From assembly GCF_003987145.1 (NCBI RefSeq), contig NZ_PIPL01000001.1, positions 558,001 through 622,000 on the forward strand: a stretch of DNA of 64,000 bases, written 5' to 3'. Below are positions 17,136 to 26,916 of this stretch, piece after piece (the stretch's first letter is position 1; every line of letters starts with the position of its first letter). The translations under genes were made by a program, and so were the position numbers. This DNA comes from Aliidiomarina minuta. GTDB taxonomy: Bacteria; Pseudomonadota; Gammaproteobacteria; Enterobacterales; Alteromonadaceae. The notes beneath the pieces are model-generated. The model was given only the letters and a program-made list of their open reading frames with translations, made no database searches and was not told the DNA's origin.

Positions 17136-19514
17136 GTGCAAGATTACGTGCTTTGGTATCAAGAACTGGGTATGAACGACGTCAACCGGGTAGGCGGCAA
17201 GAACGCTTCACTGGGTGAAATGATCAGTAACCTGGCAGGAGCTGGTGTTACCGTACCTGGTGGCTTCGCGACCACATCACTTGCTTTCAACGAGTTTCTC
17301 GAGCAAAGCGGCATTAACAATAAAATATATGCAGAGCTGGATGCATTGGATGTTGATGATGTGAAAGCACTGGCCGTAGCCGGTAAGAAAATTCGCCAGT
17401 GGATTATTGATACGCCTTTTCTGCCTAAGTTAGATACAGCCATTGAAGAATCCTATGCAAAACTTAGCGGTGATAATGCCGATGCCAGCTTTGCCGTGCG
17501 TAGCTCAGCGACCGCAGAAGATATGCCCGATGCCTCTTTTGCCGGGCAACAGGAAACCTTTTTAAACGTCAAAGGTATAGATGCCGTCAAAGAAGCGATC
17601 AAACATGTATTCGCCTCTTTGTTTAACGACCGCGCTATTTCATATCGGGTGCATCAGGGTTACGACCATCGCGGTGTCGCTCTATCAGCGGGCATTCAGC
17701 GCATGGTGCGCAGTGACCTGGCTTCTTCTGGTGTCATGTTCTCCATAGATACCGAGTCTGGTTTTGATCAAGTGGTTTTCATCACCTCTTCCTACGGTCT
17801 GGGCGAGATGGTTGTGCAGGGCGCAGTTAATCCTGACGAGTTTTTTGTCCATAAACCAACTTTGGCGGGCGGTCGTCCTGCGGTTATCCGCCGTACCATG
17901 GGCAGTAAACTGATAGAGATGGTCTATTCAGAAGATACCAGCCATGGCAAACAGGTAAAAATTCAGGATGTTGAAACCCAGCGTAGCCAGCAGTTTTCAC
18001 TAACTGACGATGAAATTGCAGAACTTGCCAAACAAGCCGTCATTATTGAAAAACATTATGGTCGCGCCATGGATATTGAGTGGGCTAAAGATGGGCACGA
18101 TGGCAAGCTTTATATTGTTCAGGCACGTCCTGAAACCGTGCGTTCCAACGAAAACGGACAGTCGGTTGAACGCTTTACCCTGAACCAAAAATCAGGTGTG
18201 CTAGCTTCAGGGCGGGCCATCGGCCAAAAGATTGGTGCTGGTAAAGCCCGTCTGCTGACCTCTATCGATCAAATGGATCAGGTCGAGCCAGGTGATGTGC
18301 TTGTCACTGATATGACCGACCCCGATTGGGAACCTATCATGAAGAGGGCGTCTGCGATTGTTACCAATCGCGGCGGGCGCACCTGTCACGCGGCGATTAT
18401 CGCCCGTGAGCTGGGCATTCCTGCCGTGGTCGGCTGTGGTGATGCTACGCAACTCATTCAGGATGGAACCCAGGTAACCGTTTCCTGTGCTGAAGGTGAT
18501 ACCGGTCTTATTTATGAAGGTGAGCTTGATTTTAGTGTGGTGCAATCGGAAGTGGGCGCTATGCCGTCGCTGCCGTTGAAAATCATGATGAATGTGGGCA
18601 ACCCGGATCGCGCTTTCGATTTTGCCTGCTTGCCGCATGCAGGTGTAGGTCTGGCTCGCCTTGAATTTATTATTAATCGCATGATCGGCGTGCATCCTAA
18701 GGCTTTGCTTAATTTTGATGTGCAAACTCCGGAGCTGCAGGCTGAAATCACTAAAATGATGGCGGGCTACAGTGACCCGGTTGAGTTTTATATCCAGCGT
18801 CTGGTCGAAGGCGTTTCTACTATTGCAGCTTCTTTTTCTCCAGAGCGGGTTATAGTGCGCATGTCGGACTTTAAGTCCAACGAATATGCCAACCTGGTCG
18901 GTGGGCGTCAGTACGAACCTGAAGAAGAAAACCCAATGTTAGGCTTCCGTGGTGCGTCACGTTATATTTCAAGCAGTTTCCGAGACTGTTTTGCCTTGGA
19001 GTGCGAGGCGCTTAAGCGGGTTCGTAACCGCATGGGACTGACTAATGTAGAAATCATGATACCTTTCGTGCGTACAGTGGACGAAGGCCGCCAGGTTATT
19101 GAAATTCTGGCTGAACATGGCCTGGTGCAGGGAGAAAATGGCTTACGTGTTATTATGATGTGTGAACTGCCCTCCAATGCATTGCTGGCCGATAAGTTCC
19201 TCGATATCTTCGATGGTTTCTCTATTGGTTCTAATGATTTAACTCAGTTAACCCTTGGACTGGATCGGGATTCAGGCTTGATTGCTCACCTGTTCGAAGA
19301 GCGGGATGAAGCGGTCAAAGCCTTGTTATCTATGGCCATTCAAACAGCGAAAAAACGCGGTAAATATGTCGGCATTTGTGGTCAGGGACCATCCGATCAT
19401 CCAGACTTCGCAAAATGGCTGGTAGAACAGGGCATAGACTCCGTTTCTCTTAACCCGGATACCGTTATTGATACTTGGTTATATCTGGGTAAAGAGTTGC
19501 AGGCTAACCAGTAA
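17136..19514 (+). CDS. ppsA: Phosphoenolpyruvate synthase
   Basis: Converts pyruvate and ATP to PEP, AMP and phosphate, the entry to gluconeogenesis. The 792-residue protein has the N-terminal ATP-grasp domain (RVGGKNASLGEM; SFAVRSSATAEDMPDASFAG). The phosphohistidine domain carries the catalytic histidine in GGRTCHAAIIAREL (H418), with the TDMTDPDWEP block before it. The PEP/pyruvate barrel at the C-terminus includes IGSNDLTQLTLGLDRD. The start is GTG at 17136 behind AAGGATC, giving the normal N-terminus. Regulation by the adjacent PpsR is expected. Confidence 0.97.
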   Translation: MQDYVLWYQELGMNDVNRVGGKNASLGEMISNLAGAGVTVPGGFATTSLAFNEFLEQSGINNKIYAELDALDVDDVKALAVAGKKIRQWIIDTPFLPKLDTAIEESYAKLSGDNADASFAVRSSATAEDMPDASFAGQQETFLNVKGIDAVKEAIKHVFASLFNDRAISYRVHQGYDHRGVALSAGIQRMVRSDLASSGVMFSIDTESGFDQVVFITSSYGLGEMVVQGAVNPDEFFVHKPTLAGGRPAVIRRTMGSKLIEMVYSEDTSHGKQVKIQDVETQRSQQFSLTDDEIAELAKQAVIIEKHYGRAMDIEWAKDGHDGKLYIVQARPETVRSNENGQSVERFTLNQKSGVLASGRAIGQKIGAGKARLLTSIDQMDQVEPGDVLVTDMTDPDWEPIMKRASAIVTNRGGRTCHAAIIARELGIPAVVGCGDATQLIQDGTQVTVSCAEGDTGLIYEGELDFSVVQSEVGAMPSLPLKIMMNVGNPDRAFDFACLPHAGVGLARLEFIINRMIGVHPKALLNFDVQTPELQAEITKMMAGYSDPVEFYIQRLVEGVSTIAASFSPERVIVRMSDFKSNEYANLVGGRQYEPEEENPMLGFRGASRYISSSFRDCFALECEALKRVRNRMGLTNVEIMIPFVRTVDEGRQVIEILAEHGLVQGENGLRVIMMCELPSNALLADKFLDIFDGFSIGSNDLTQLTLGLDRDSGLIAHLFEERDEAVKALLSMAIQTAKKRGKYVGICGQGPSDHPDFAKWLVEQGIDSVSLNPDTVIDTWLYLGKELQANQ

Positions 19515-19530
19515 CAGGAGGCGTATATCA

Positions 19531-22500
19531 ATGTCACTACCCGCTCTGTCCAGTACAGACGCTCTGCAGGCCGACTATCAGAATTATCTGAAAGCGCTTG
19601 CAGCCAGTGGTTTTCAAGGGGACATTGATGCTTCATATGGTGGCCGCTTAATCGCGGCCACCGATAACAGTATCTATCAGCAACTTCCGCAGGCGGTGTT
19701 ATACCCTCGTACGCAGGAAGATGTAGGTCGCATTATGCAACTGGCGGCCAGCAACGAACATCAAAGCATAAAGTTCTCACCTCGGGGCGGGGGCACCGGA
19801 ACCAATGGCCAGTCGCTGACCGAATGGCTGGTACTGGACTTAAGCCGTTACCTGAATCGCATTCTGGAAATAAATATCGATGAAGGCTGGGTGCGCGTAG
19901 AAAGTGGCCTGGTTAAAGACGCTTTGAATAAAGCGCTGGCGCCTCACGGTTATTTCTTCGCTCCGGATACTTCAACCAGTAACCGCGCCACTATAGGCGG
20001 CATGATTAATACTGATGCCTCAGGGCAAGGGTCACTGGTCTATGGTAAAACCAGCGACCATATACTGGAGCTCGGCAGCTACCTGCTCAATGGTTACCGT
20101 CTCAACAGTGCACCTGTTGCACTTAGCGAAGCGCGGCAAAAAGCCCAACAGGATTTAGCTGAAAGCGAAATCTATCAGCAACTTATCGCAAGTTGCGTGG
20201 ATAAGCGCGACGCCATCGAAGCCGGTTTCCCCAAACTCAACCGTTTTTTAACCGGATACGATTTACTGCACGCCTATGATGCTGAACAACAGCAGGTGGA
20301 TATAAGCCGCTTGATCGCTGGTTCAGAAGGTACCCTGGCGGTGGTGACCGAAGCTAAGCTTAGAATCACACCGATACCACGCCATAAAGTTCTGGTGAAT
20401 GTAAAATACAGTGACTTTCAGGCTGCCTTGCAACACGCGCCCGAGTTGGTCAAAGCCAATGCCACTTCTGTTGAAACCATCGACAGCAAAGTGCTCAATC
20501 TGGCCCGCGAAGATATTGTCTGGCACGGTGTCAAAGACCTGCTCACCGACGAACCAGGACAGGTCATGGACGGCATTAACATGGTCGAAATCACTGCGGT
20601 CGATCAGACACGTATTGAGCGCAAGCTGACGCGCCTTGTTAATCTGCTTGACCGAGCAGTGAGCGAAACCGGAAATGGTGTGATCGGGTATCAGATATGC
20701 CATGACCTACCTAGCATCGGCCGTATTTATGCCATGCGTAAAAAGGCGGTGGGTTTGCTCGGAGCAACCAAAGGCACAGCAAAACCTGTTGCCTTTGTTG
20801 AGGATACCGCCGTACCACCGGAACATCTGGCTGATTATATTAATGAGTTCAGGGCTTTGCTGGATAGTCATCAGCTAGCTTACGGTATGTTTGGCCATGT
20901 CGATGCGGGTGTACTGCATGTACGTCCAGCCTTGAATATGCAGGACGAAAAAGATGAGACGCTGGTACGTACCTTAAGTGATCAGGTCATGGCGCTGACC
21001 GCCAAATACGGTGGCCTTATGTGGGGTGAACATGGCAAAGGCTATCGCTCTGAATACGGACCGCAGTTCTTTGGCGCTGAATTATTTGCCGAGCTGCGTA
21101 AAATTAAAGGGGTATTTGATCCGGATAACCGTCTTAACCCCGGCAAAATTTGCACACCGCGGACCTCCACAGAGTCTTTAGTTAGCGTAGATGGTGCCAA
21201 ACGCGGCTGGTTTGACAAACAAATACCATTAGCCGCTCAACAAAGCTACCAGAGTGCCATGGACTGCAATGGCAATGGACTCTGCTTTAACTTTGACGTC
21301 AATACTCCTATGTGTCCCTCGTTTCGGGCTACTCAGGATCGTCGCTATTCACCTAAAGGCCGGGCCAGCATGATTCGTGAATGGCTGCGACAAACAGCCA
21401 GCGCTGGCTACGATGTCAATGCGCAGATTAAAAAGGATAACCTGTTTAAACGTTGGAAACAGTCACGTCGCAACGCCGATGACTTTAGTCATGAGGTCAA
21501 AAAAAGCATGGATCATTGCCTGGCATGCAAAGCCTGCTCCTCACAGTGTCCGGTAAAAGTTGACATACCCAGTCATCGGGCTCGTTTCCTGGCCCATTAT
21601 CACAGCCGTTATATACGTCCGCTGCGTGACCATGCCGTCAAGAATGTTGAAAATGCCTTACCTTATTTAGCCCGCATGCCAAGGCTGGCCAATGTATTGA
21701 TGCACAATCCATTAAGCAGATACCTGACAGCTAAGCTGCTGCGTTTTCAGGATATGCCACGCCTCTCTGTACCAGCATTGTGCAAGCGAACTGCATACCA
21801 GAAGGCTTTAACCTGGGATGATTTTATTAAACAGCAACAGGGAATGGCCCTGGATGATAACGAAGCAAGTCAATATGTAGCCCTGGTAGAAGATTCTTTC
21901 ACCAGCTTTTACGAAGCCGACCTGGTCGAAGACTTTCTGCTGCTCTGTGAAAAACTTCAGGTGAAAGTTATTATTTTACCTTTTCAGCCCAATGGCAAAG
22001 CTGCCCATGTAAAAGGTTTCTTATCCGAGTTTCATGAACTGGCAAAGAAGCAGGCAGCGTTACTCAACCAGGTGGCCAGCTATAAGGTCCCCCTGGTTGG
22101 CCTGGATGCTTCAACAGCGTTGTGTTATCGCGATGAATACCTGCAAGCTCTGGGCAATAGTCGAGGGGCTTTTCAGGTACTGATGTTACACGAGTGGCTC
22201 GCTCCCCTGCTAAAAGATAAAACGCTGCTGGTCTCTTCTGCGGACACCGCATTTTCATTGTTGCCTCATTGCACGGAGCAGACAGCAGATGCGCAGACTA
22301 GCCAGACATGGAGCGATATTTTCGCGCTTATGGGTATAAAAATAAGAACCCCAACCGTGGGCTGTTGTGGTATGGCTGGCACCTATGGGCACGAGACAGA
22401 GCAGGCTGAAAACAGTCTTAACTTATTTAATATGAGCTGGAAGCCTGAGCTTAATAAAGCAGGGCAGGCACTGGCAACCGGATTTTCCTGTCGTTGCCAG

Positions 22501-22566
22501 AGTCAGCGCTTTGCCAAACAGAGTCTAAAACATCCACTTCAGGTAGTACTACAACGCCTGAACTAA
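19531..22566 (+). CDS. ydiJ: FAD- and Fe-S-containing D-2-hydroxyglutarate dehydrogenase, YdiJ type
   Basis: Large 1011-residue flavoprotein of the YdiJ family. The N-terminal FAD-linked oxidase domain has the PP-loop RGGGTGTNGQS (about 86-96), then the C-terminal lobe with GMFGHVDAGVLHVRP and WGEHGKGYRSEYGP. A ferredoxin-like region follows with the cluster HCLACKACSSQCP starting at C663. The C-terminal part has a CCG-type motif, VGCCGMAGTYGHE. E. coli YdiJ is reported to oxidise D-2-hydroxyglutarate to 2-oxoglutarate. The frame is open upstream into ppsA, but the ATG at 19531 follows CAGGAGG, starting 16 bases after ppsA, so the two may share a transcript. Confidence 0.9.
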   Translation: MSLPALSSTDALQADYQNYLKALAASGFQGDIDASYGGRLIAATDNSIYQQLPQAVLYPRTQEDVGRIMQLAASNEHQSIKFSPRGGGTGTNGQSLTEWLVLDLSRYLNRILEINIDEGWVRVESGLVKDALNKALAPHGYFFAPDTSTSNRATIGGMINTDASGQGSLVYGKTSDHILELGSYLLNGYRLNSAPVALSEARQKAQQDLAESEIYQQLIASCVDKRDAIEAGFPKLNRFLTGYDLLHAYDAEQQQVDISRLIAGSEGTLAVVTEAKLRITPIPRHKVLVNVKYSDFQAALQHAPELVKANATSVETIDSKVLNLAREDIVWHGVKDLLTDEPGQVMDGINMVEITAVDQTRIERKLTRLVNLLDRAVSETGNGVIGYQICHDLPSIGRIYAMRKKAVGLLGATKGTAKPVAFVEDTAVPPEHLADYINEFRALLDSHQLAYGMFGHVDAGVLHVRPALNMQDEKDETLVRTLSDQVMALTAKYGGLMWGEHGKGYRSEYGPQFFGAELFAELRKIKGVFDPDNRLNPGKICTPRTSTESLVSVDGAKRGWFDKQIPLAAQQSYQSAMDCNGNGLCFNFDVNTPMCPSFRATQDRRYSPKGRASMIREWLRQTASAGYDVNAQIKKDNLFKRWKQSRRNADDFSHEVKKSMDHCLACKACSSQCPVKVDIPSHRARFLAHYHSRYIRPLRDHAVKNVENALPYLARMPRLANVLMHNPLSRYLTAKLLRFQDMPRLSVPALCKRTAYQKALTWDDFIKQQQGMALDDNEASQYVALVEDSFTSFYEADLVEDFLLLCEKLQVKVIILPFQPNGKAAHVKGFLSEFHELAKKQAALLNQVASYKVPLVGLDASTALCYRDEYLQALGNSRGAFQVLMLHEWLAPLLKDKTLLVSSADTAFSLLPHCTEQTADAQTSQTWSDIFALMGIKIRTPTVGCCGMAGTYGHETEQAENSLNLFNMSWKPELNKAGQALATGFSCRCQSQRFAKQSLKHPLQVVLQRLN

Positions 22567-22591
22567 AAAAGCTCCCGAAGGAGCCTTTTTT
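22565..22591. terminator. Intrinsic terminator between ydiJ and the leucine dehydrogenase-like gene
   Basis: A-run, GCTCC (22571-22575), CGAA loop, GGAGC (22580-22584) and a T-run. It works in both directions for the convergent pair. Confidence 0.85.
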
Positions 22592-22608
22592 ATAGCAACA
22601 ACCTGCTA

Positions 22609-23652
22609 TTAATTGCCTCTGGCTTTTGCAGCCAGAATTTCCCGTGCCAGTTCATCGGCGATTTCACCAGTAGGGCGATCTTCTTCTGTAGCCCGGCTGA
22701 AAATAAGGTCCAGCGTGTTGTAAATGCCGCGGACCCGGCCTGCGGTTTCCTCACTACTGAAATTAGCTGCTTCAGAGCTAATATGGATAACCCCACCGGC
22801 GTTAATAACATAATCCGGAGCATACAGAATGCCCATTTCTTTAACTATTTTATCGTGCGCATTAGTCGCCAGTTGATTATTAGCGCTACCTGCAATTACG
22901 AGTGCTTTAATTCGTTTAAGTGTGTCGTTATTAATAGTGGCACCTAACGCACAAGGCGCATAGACATCCATTTCCACGTCGTAGATTTCATCAATGCCTA
23001 CCGCAGTAGCGCCTAGCTGTTTAACCGCTTTATCTACGACTTCCTGGTTGACATCACAAACCGTCAGAATTGCGCCATCATTAGCTAATAAACGCGCAAA
23101 CTCGTAACCTACAGCACCGAGCCCCTGGATAGCTATACGCAACCCTTTAACGTCATCTGAACCAAATTTGTGCTTAGCAGCAGCCTTTACACCCAGATAA
23201 CTACCCAACGCGGTGTGCGGGGATGGATCACCAGCTTTGCTTTCAGTTCCCGCTACGTAACGGGTTTGTGTACCTACGATTTCGATATCACCAGTACGAA
23301 TATTAACATCTTCAGCAGTTATATATTTACCACCTAAAGAGTCGACGAAGCGACCGTAAGCTTTAAATAACTCAGGGGATTTATCGGTTTTTGCATTACC
23401 AATAATAACTGCTTTACCTCCACCTAAAGGCAGGCCGGCGAGAGCGCTTTTATAAGTCATGCCCCGTGACAGACGTAATACGTCAGTTAACGCCTCGGCA
23501 GAAGACGCATAATCCCACATTCTGGTGCCACCCAGAGAAGGACCCATAGTAGTGTCATGCACTGCAATGATGGCTTTCAGACCGCTTGCCTGGTCATAAC
23601 AAAACACTACTTCTTCATGGTTATCGAATTCTTTATGATCAAATACTGACAT
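22609..23652 (-). CDS. Leucine dehydrogenase-like amino acid dehydrogenase
   Basis: NAD-dependent oxidative deamination of branched-chain amino acids (Glu/Leu/Phe/Val dehydrogenase family). The 347-residue protein has the substrate domain with the catalytic lysine region GLPLGGGKAVI and the TAEDVNIRTGD segment. The Rossmann domain has the glycine motif IQGLGAVGYEFARLL. Length and sequence are closer to leucine dehydrogenase than to glutamate dehydrogenase, but Leu, Val or Phe cannot be separated by eye. The frame extends 6 codons upstream; the ATG at 23652 was preferred because a GAGG lies upstream of it while the earlier ATG has none. It fits amino acid-based growth. Confidence 0.88.
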   Translation of the reverse strand: MSVFDHKEFDNHEEVVFCYDQASGLKAIIAVHDTTMGPSLGGTRMWDYASSAEALTDVLRLSRGMTYKSALAGLPLGGGKAVIIGNAKTDKSPELFKAYGRFVDSLGGKYITAEDVNIRTGDIEIVGTQTRYVAGTESKAGDPSPHTALGSYLGVKAAAKHKFGSDDVKGLRIAIQGLGAVGYEFARLLANDGAILTVCDVNQEVVDKAVKQLGATAVGIDEIYDVEMDVYAPCALGATINNDTLKRIKALVIAGSANNQLATNAHDKIVKEMGILYAPDYVINAGGVIHISSEAANFSSEETAGRVRGIYNTLDLIFSRATEEDRPTGEIADELAREILAAKARGN

Positions 23653-23831
23653 AAATTCTGTTGGCCTCATTTGTTGCTATCTGGTGACAATGTTCTGTCG
23701 TTTAAAAATGCGCGTAAACTACCACTTAACAGGCGCTAAGACCAGTCTGTCCAGTTTAAAATTAAGCTGATTTAAACGCTTGTTTAGCAACTAGAGTTTA
23801 CACAGATACAGCTTCCCCCCGGGAGTCTAAC

Positions 23832-23857
23832 TTGGTAGGATTTAGGGCTGCTATATA
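23832..23857 (+). promoter_or_regulatory. Weak candidate promoter for the gene at 23880
   Basis: TTGGTA (23832-23837) and TATATA (23852-23857) with a 14-base spacer, or 16 bases to the overlapping TATATC. It sits just before the gene in a 227-base intergenic region where I see nothing else. Confidence 0.3.
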
Positions 23858-23879
23858 TCAATAATGTAAGAAGTGAATT

Positions 23880-24299
23880 ATGAGCCAAGAAGAAACACCA
23901 TTATCAGAAGAACAAGCAACATGGGTACGCGAGCACTTTCAAAGTGCTAACAAATATCTTGCTGAAAAAGGCATGTTGAGCGATACCATTGTAACCAAAG
24001 AATCACGCTACCTGATTCCTACGCTCGCTGTTTGGAAGTTCAAACTACAATCAGGGCAGGGGGTGTGGGTTATTAACGGTAAAGTACCTACCGACCATGT
24101 TTCTACTAAGGTCGCAAAAACGGCGCGCGAAGCAACACGTCATTTTAATATGCAGTGGCAGTTGAAGGCTGAAAACATCCTTGCGAATGAAAGCAGCGCA
24201 CGGGATAAAACTCAGGCGGATATGGCCAAATATTTAATTCAAAGTGCTGAATCAGTTTACGCAGTGACTCAGGAAGACAGGTTGTGGGGCGAAAGTTAA
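23880..24299 (+). CDS. Small conserved-looking protein, function unknown
   Basis: A 139-residue soluble, charged protein with no signal peptide or membrane span. It may be of the DUF4826 type seen in marine gammaproteobacteria, but I cannot confirm that. Visible features are an acidic N-terminus (MSQEETPLSEEQ), a central strand-rich stretch (YLIPTLAVWKFKLQSGQGVW, then VINGKVPTDHVS), and a C-terminal helical part. It stands alone between the divergent dehydrogenase gene and the convergent roxA, with its own terminator just downstream. Base composition is like the neighbours, so there is no sign of recent transfer. Confidence 0.78.
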   Translation: MSQEETPLSEEQATWVREHFQSANKYLAEKGMLSDTIVTKESRYLIPTLAVWKFKLQSGQGVWVINGKVPTDHVSTKVAKTAREATRHFNMQWQLKAENILANESSARDKTQADMAKYLIQSAESVYAVTQEDRLWGES

Positions 24300-24312
24300 G
24301 TACTAAGGGTAC

Positions 24313-24352
24313 AAAGGTGTAGCCAGCAGGTCGAAGGCTACACCTTTACTTT
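24313..24352. terminator. Intrinsic terminator after the gene at 23880
   Basis: AAAGGTGTAGCC (24313-24324) pairs with GGCTACACCTTT (24336-24347), followed by ACTTTT. It also faces the roxA 3' end, so it may serve both. Confidence 0.8.
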
Positions 24353-24353
24353 T

Positions 24354-25505
24354 CTAGTCTTCATTGACCGCAAACCAGAAGCCTTCATTGATCAGCTGGA
24401 CCAATAACTGACGACTCAACGGCGTAGTCAGAAAAGGCAGTAGTGCCTGAGTTTCTATTTCATAGTTTACGTTTAACAGACATTCAAACAGTTGTTCAGC
24501 ACTACTATCCAGCTCATACGCCTGAGCCTGCACCAGGCCATGCAGCTGACCATCCAAGTGGGTTGTTATCATACGTAAACCAACGGCACGCTGTAAGTAA
24601 GCATATTGCTGTAAGTAACGTAATAAACCGCTTTCGGTAATTGGATCCTGCGGCCACTGCATTAACGGGGGCCTTGGATTTTGCGACAAAAGGTTAGCGC
24701 AGACCCGGCGCAAAAGGGCTTCATCGTTTAACGCGTTTTGCATTAACTGACGCATCTGCGTATAAGCCGCGTCATTAATATGCCAGGACTTATCCGGCCA
24801 TTCCCCCTGATCCTGATAACGAGCCGTCAGAGCATCGTGTTCCAGTGCATAATCAGCCAAGGCAGATAGTAGCTCTGCCTGAGTGGGTGCACGAAAGCCC
24901 ACTGAGTAATTCATGCTAGGTTTCAGGCTATCGCCAGAGTGAGGGAAACCCGCCGGAATATAAATCATGTCGCCGGGTTCAAGAATGACATCTATATCTG
25001 CTTTAAAACCGTTAATCTGTTTTAGATCCGGGTGCGGCACCACACTGGTATATTCACCGCGCTCGCCTATTTGCCAACGCCGCTGACCTTCGCCCTGAAT
25101 AATAAAGACATCATATTGATCAAGATGCGGACCAACACCACCGCCAATCGTTGAGTAACTGACCATAAGATCATCAATACGCCAGTCCGGCAAAAAGCGA
25201 AATGCTTCAAGTAGCTTCTGAGCCGGCGGGAAGTGCTCGTTAACAGCCTGAACCAACAACGACCAGTGGCTGTCTGCAAGGTCACTATAATCCTCAATAG
25301 GGCCGTGCTTAAGGTCCCACTTGCCGTCTTGCTGGCTAATGAGACGAGAATCAACACCAGGCTCCAGAGCCACGCCAGCTAATTCATCAGCGGTCATAGG
25401 GTCTTTAAACTGTGGAAACGCCTGACGGAATACTTTAGGTCGCTGTTGCCAGTCCTGCTGTAAAAAAAGCGCGGCGTCAAATACCGCGCTGTCTAATTTA
25501 AACAT
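24354..25505 (-). CDS. roxA: Ribosomal protein L16 arginine hydroxylase
   Basis: Fe(II)/2-oxoglutarate oxygenase of the JmjC/cupin type (YcfD/RoxA) that hydroxylates an arginine of ribosomal protein L16. The 383-residue protein has the iron triad HLD (H127, D129) in GVGPHLDQYDVF and H189 in AGFPHSGDS, spaced as in the E. coli enzyme. The C-terminal winged-helix-like half is present. It is the last gene of the purB-side run, starting 5 bases after the purB stop. In E. coli phoPQ sit between purB and roxA; here they are absent. Confidence 0.94.
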   Translation of the reverse strand: MFKLDSAVFDAALFLQQDWQQRPKVFRQAFPQFKDPMTADELAGVALEPGVDSRLISQQDGKWDLKHGPIEDYSDLADSHWSLLVQAVNEHFPPAQKLLEAFRFLPDWRIDDLMVSYSTIGGGVGPHLDQYDVFIIQGEGQRRWQIGERGEYTSVVPHPDLKQINGFKADIDVILEPGDMIYIPAGFPHSGDSLKPSMNYSVGFRAPTQAELLSALADYALEHDALTARYQDQGEWPDKSWHINDAAYTQMRQLMQNALNDEALLRRVCANLLSQNPRPPLMQWPQDPITESGLLRYLQQYAYLQRAVGLRMITTHLDGQLHGLVQAQAYELDSSAEQLFECLLNVNYEIETQALLPFLTTPLSRQLLVQLINEGFWFAVNED

Positions 25506-25510
25506 AGGAA

Positions 25511-26896
25511 TTAACCCTTCAGGTAGGCAGGTAATTCGTCTACAAAAGCTTCTGCACGACCAATGTAAGTAGCGGGTGTCCAGCTCTTCAGTTCAGTTTT
25601 GACCTCATCCGGTAAAACCAGACTATCAATAAATTCAGCCATTGCAGATTGGTTAACACGTTTGCCACGGGTCAGTTCTTTCAGTTTTTCGTACGGTTTT
25701 TCTATACCGTAACGACGCATAACTGTTTGAATAGGTTCTGCCAGTAACTCCCAGTTTTGATCCAGTTCGTTAAGCAGGTTTTGTTCGTTAACCTCAAGCT
25801 TGTTCAGACCTTTTAAACTAGCCTGATAGGCAATTACTGCGTGTGCAACACCAACACCGAGATTACGTAGCACCGTGGAGTCCGTTAAGTCACGCTGCCA
25901 GCGTGAAATTGGAAGCTTTTGTGCAAGGTGGGCCATAATAGCATTCGCAATGCCCAGATTACCTTCCGAATTCTCAAAGTCTATTGGGTTTACTTTATGT
26001 GGCATGGTCGAAGAGCCTATTTCACCGGCAACTGTCTTCTGTTTGAAGTGATTAAGCGCGATATAGCTCCAGAGATCACGATTCAAATCAATCAAGATAG
26101 TGTTAAAACGCGCCAACGCATCAAACCACTCTGCAATATAATCATGTGGTTCGATCTGGGTGGTGTAGGCACTCCAGTTCAGTCCCAGGGATTCCACAAA
26201 CTGCTGTGAGTGGTTATGCCAGTCGACATTAGGGTAGGCCGCCAGGTGAGCGTTATAATTGCCCACAGCACCGTTAAACTTGCCCAGTAGCGGAACTGCT
26301 TTAATTTGCTCAATCTGACGATGAAGGCGTACAGCTACGTTAGCAAATTCTTTGCCCATAGTGGTGGGAGTCGCTGGCTGACCGTGAGTCCGCGCCATCA
26401 TAGCGACACTTTTATGTTCTTGGGCCAGTTCAACTACTTTATCCAGTAATTGGTTGAGTAGCGGCAATACCACTTCATCCCGCGCCGTTTTCAGCATTAA
26501 AGCGTGCGACAGGTTATTGATATCTTCTGAAGTACAGGCAAAGTGAATGAACTCGGTTACCGCTAATAATTCCGGACTACTGGCTACTTTTTCTTTCAGT
26601 AAGTACTCAACCGCCTTTACATCATGATTGGTGGTGCTTTCGATCGTTTTAACCCGGGCCGCGTCAGCCTCACTGAAGTCTTCCAGTATGGAGTCTAATA
26701 ACTGATTGGCATCAGCAGAAAGAGCCGGGACTTCCTCTACTTGTTGAATACTGGCAAGCTTCTGCAGCCAGCGCACTTCAACAGTAACCCGGAATTTTAT
26801 CAGGCCATATTCACTAAATATGGGGCGTAAGGCATCGACTTTATTGCCATAACGGCCGTCTACGGGGGAAATTGCACTGAGTGGGGAAAGCTGCAT
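25511..26896 (-). CDS. purB: Adenylosuccinate lyase
   Basis: Acts twice in purine synthesis: it releases fumarate from SAICAR and from adenylosuccinate. The 461-residue protein has the N-terminal SPVDGRYGNKVD segment, the catalytic histidine region ARTHGQPATPTTMGKE, and the superfamily signature GSSTMPHKVNPIDFEN. The length is typical of the enteric form. It is co-directional with hflD (20 bases upstream) and mnmA, as in E. coli. Confidence 0.97.
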   Translation of the reverse strand: MQLSPLSAISPVDGRYGNKVDALRPIFSEYGLIKFRVTVEVRWLQKLASIQQVEEVPALSADANQLLDSILEDFSEADAARVKTIESTTNHDVKAVEYLLKEKVASSPELLAVTEFIHFACTSEDINNLSHALMLKTARDEVVLPLLNQLLDKVVELAQEHKSVAMMARTHGQPATPTTMGKEFANVAVRLHRQIEQIKAVPLLGKFNGAVGNYNAHLAAYPNVDWHNHSQQFVESLGLNWSAYTTQIEPHDYIAEWFDALARFNTILIDLNRDLWSYIALNHFKQKTVAGEIGSSTMPHKVNPIDFENSEGNLGIANAIMAHLAQKLPISRWQRDLTDSTVLRNLGVGVAHAVIAYQASLKGLNKLEVNEQNLLNELDQNWELLAEPIQTVMRRYGIEKPYEKLKELTRGKRVNQSAMAEFIDSLVLPDEVKTELKSWTPATYIGRAEAFVDELPAYLKG

Positions 26897-26916
26897 GCTT
26901 ATTTAGCTCCAAAAAG

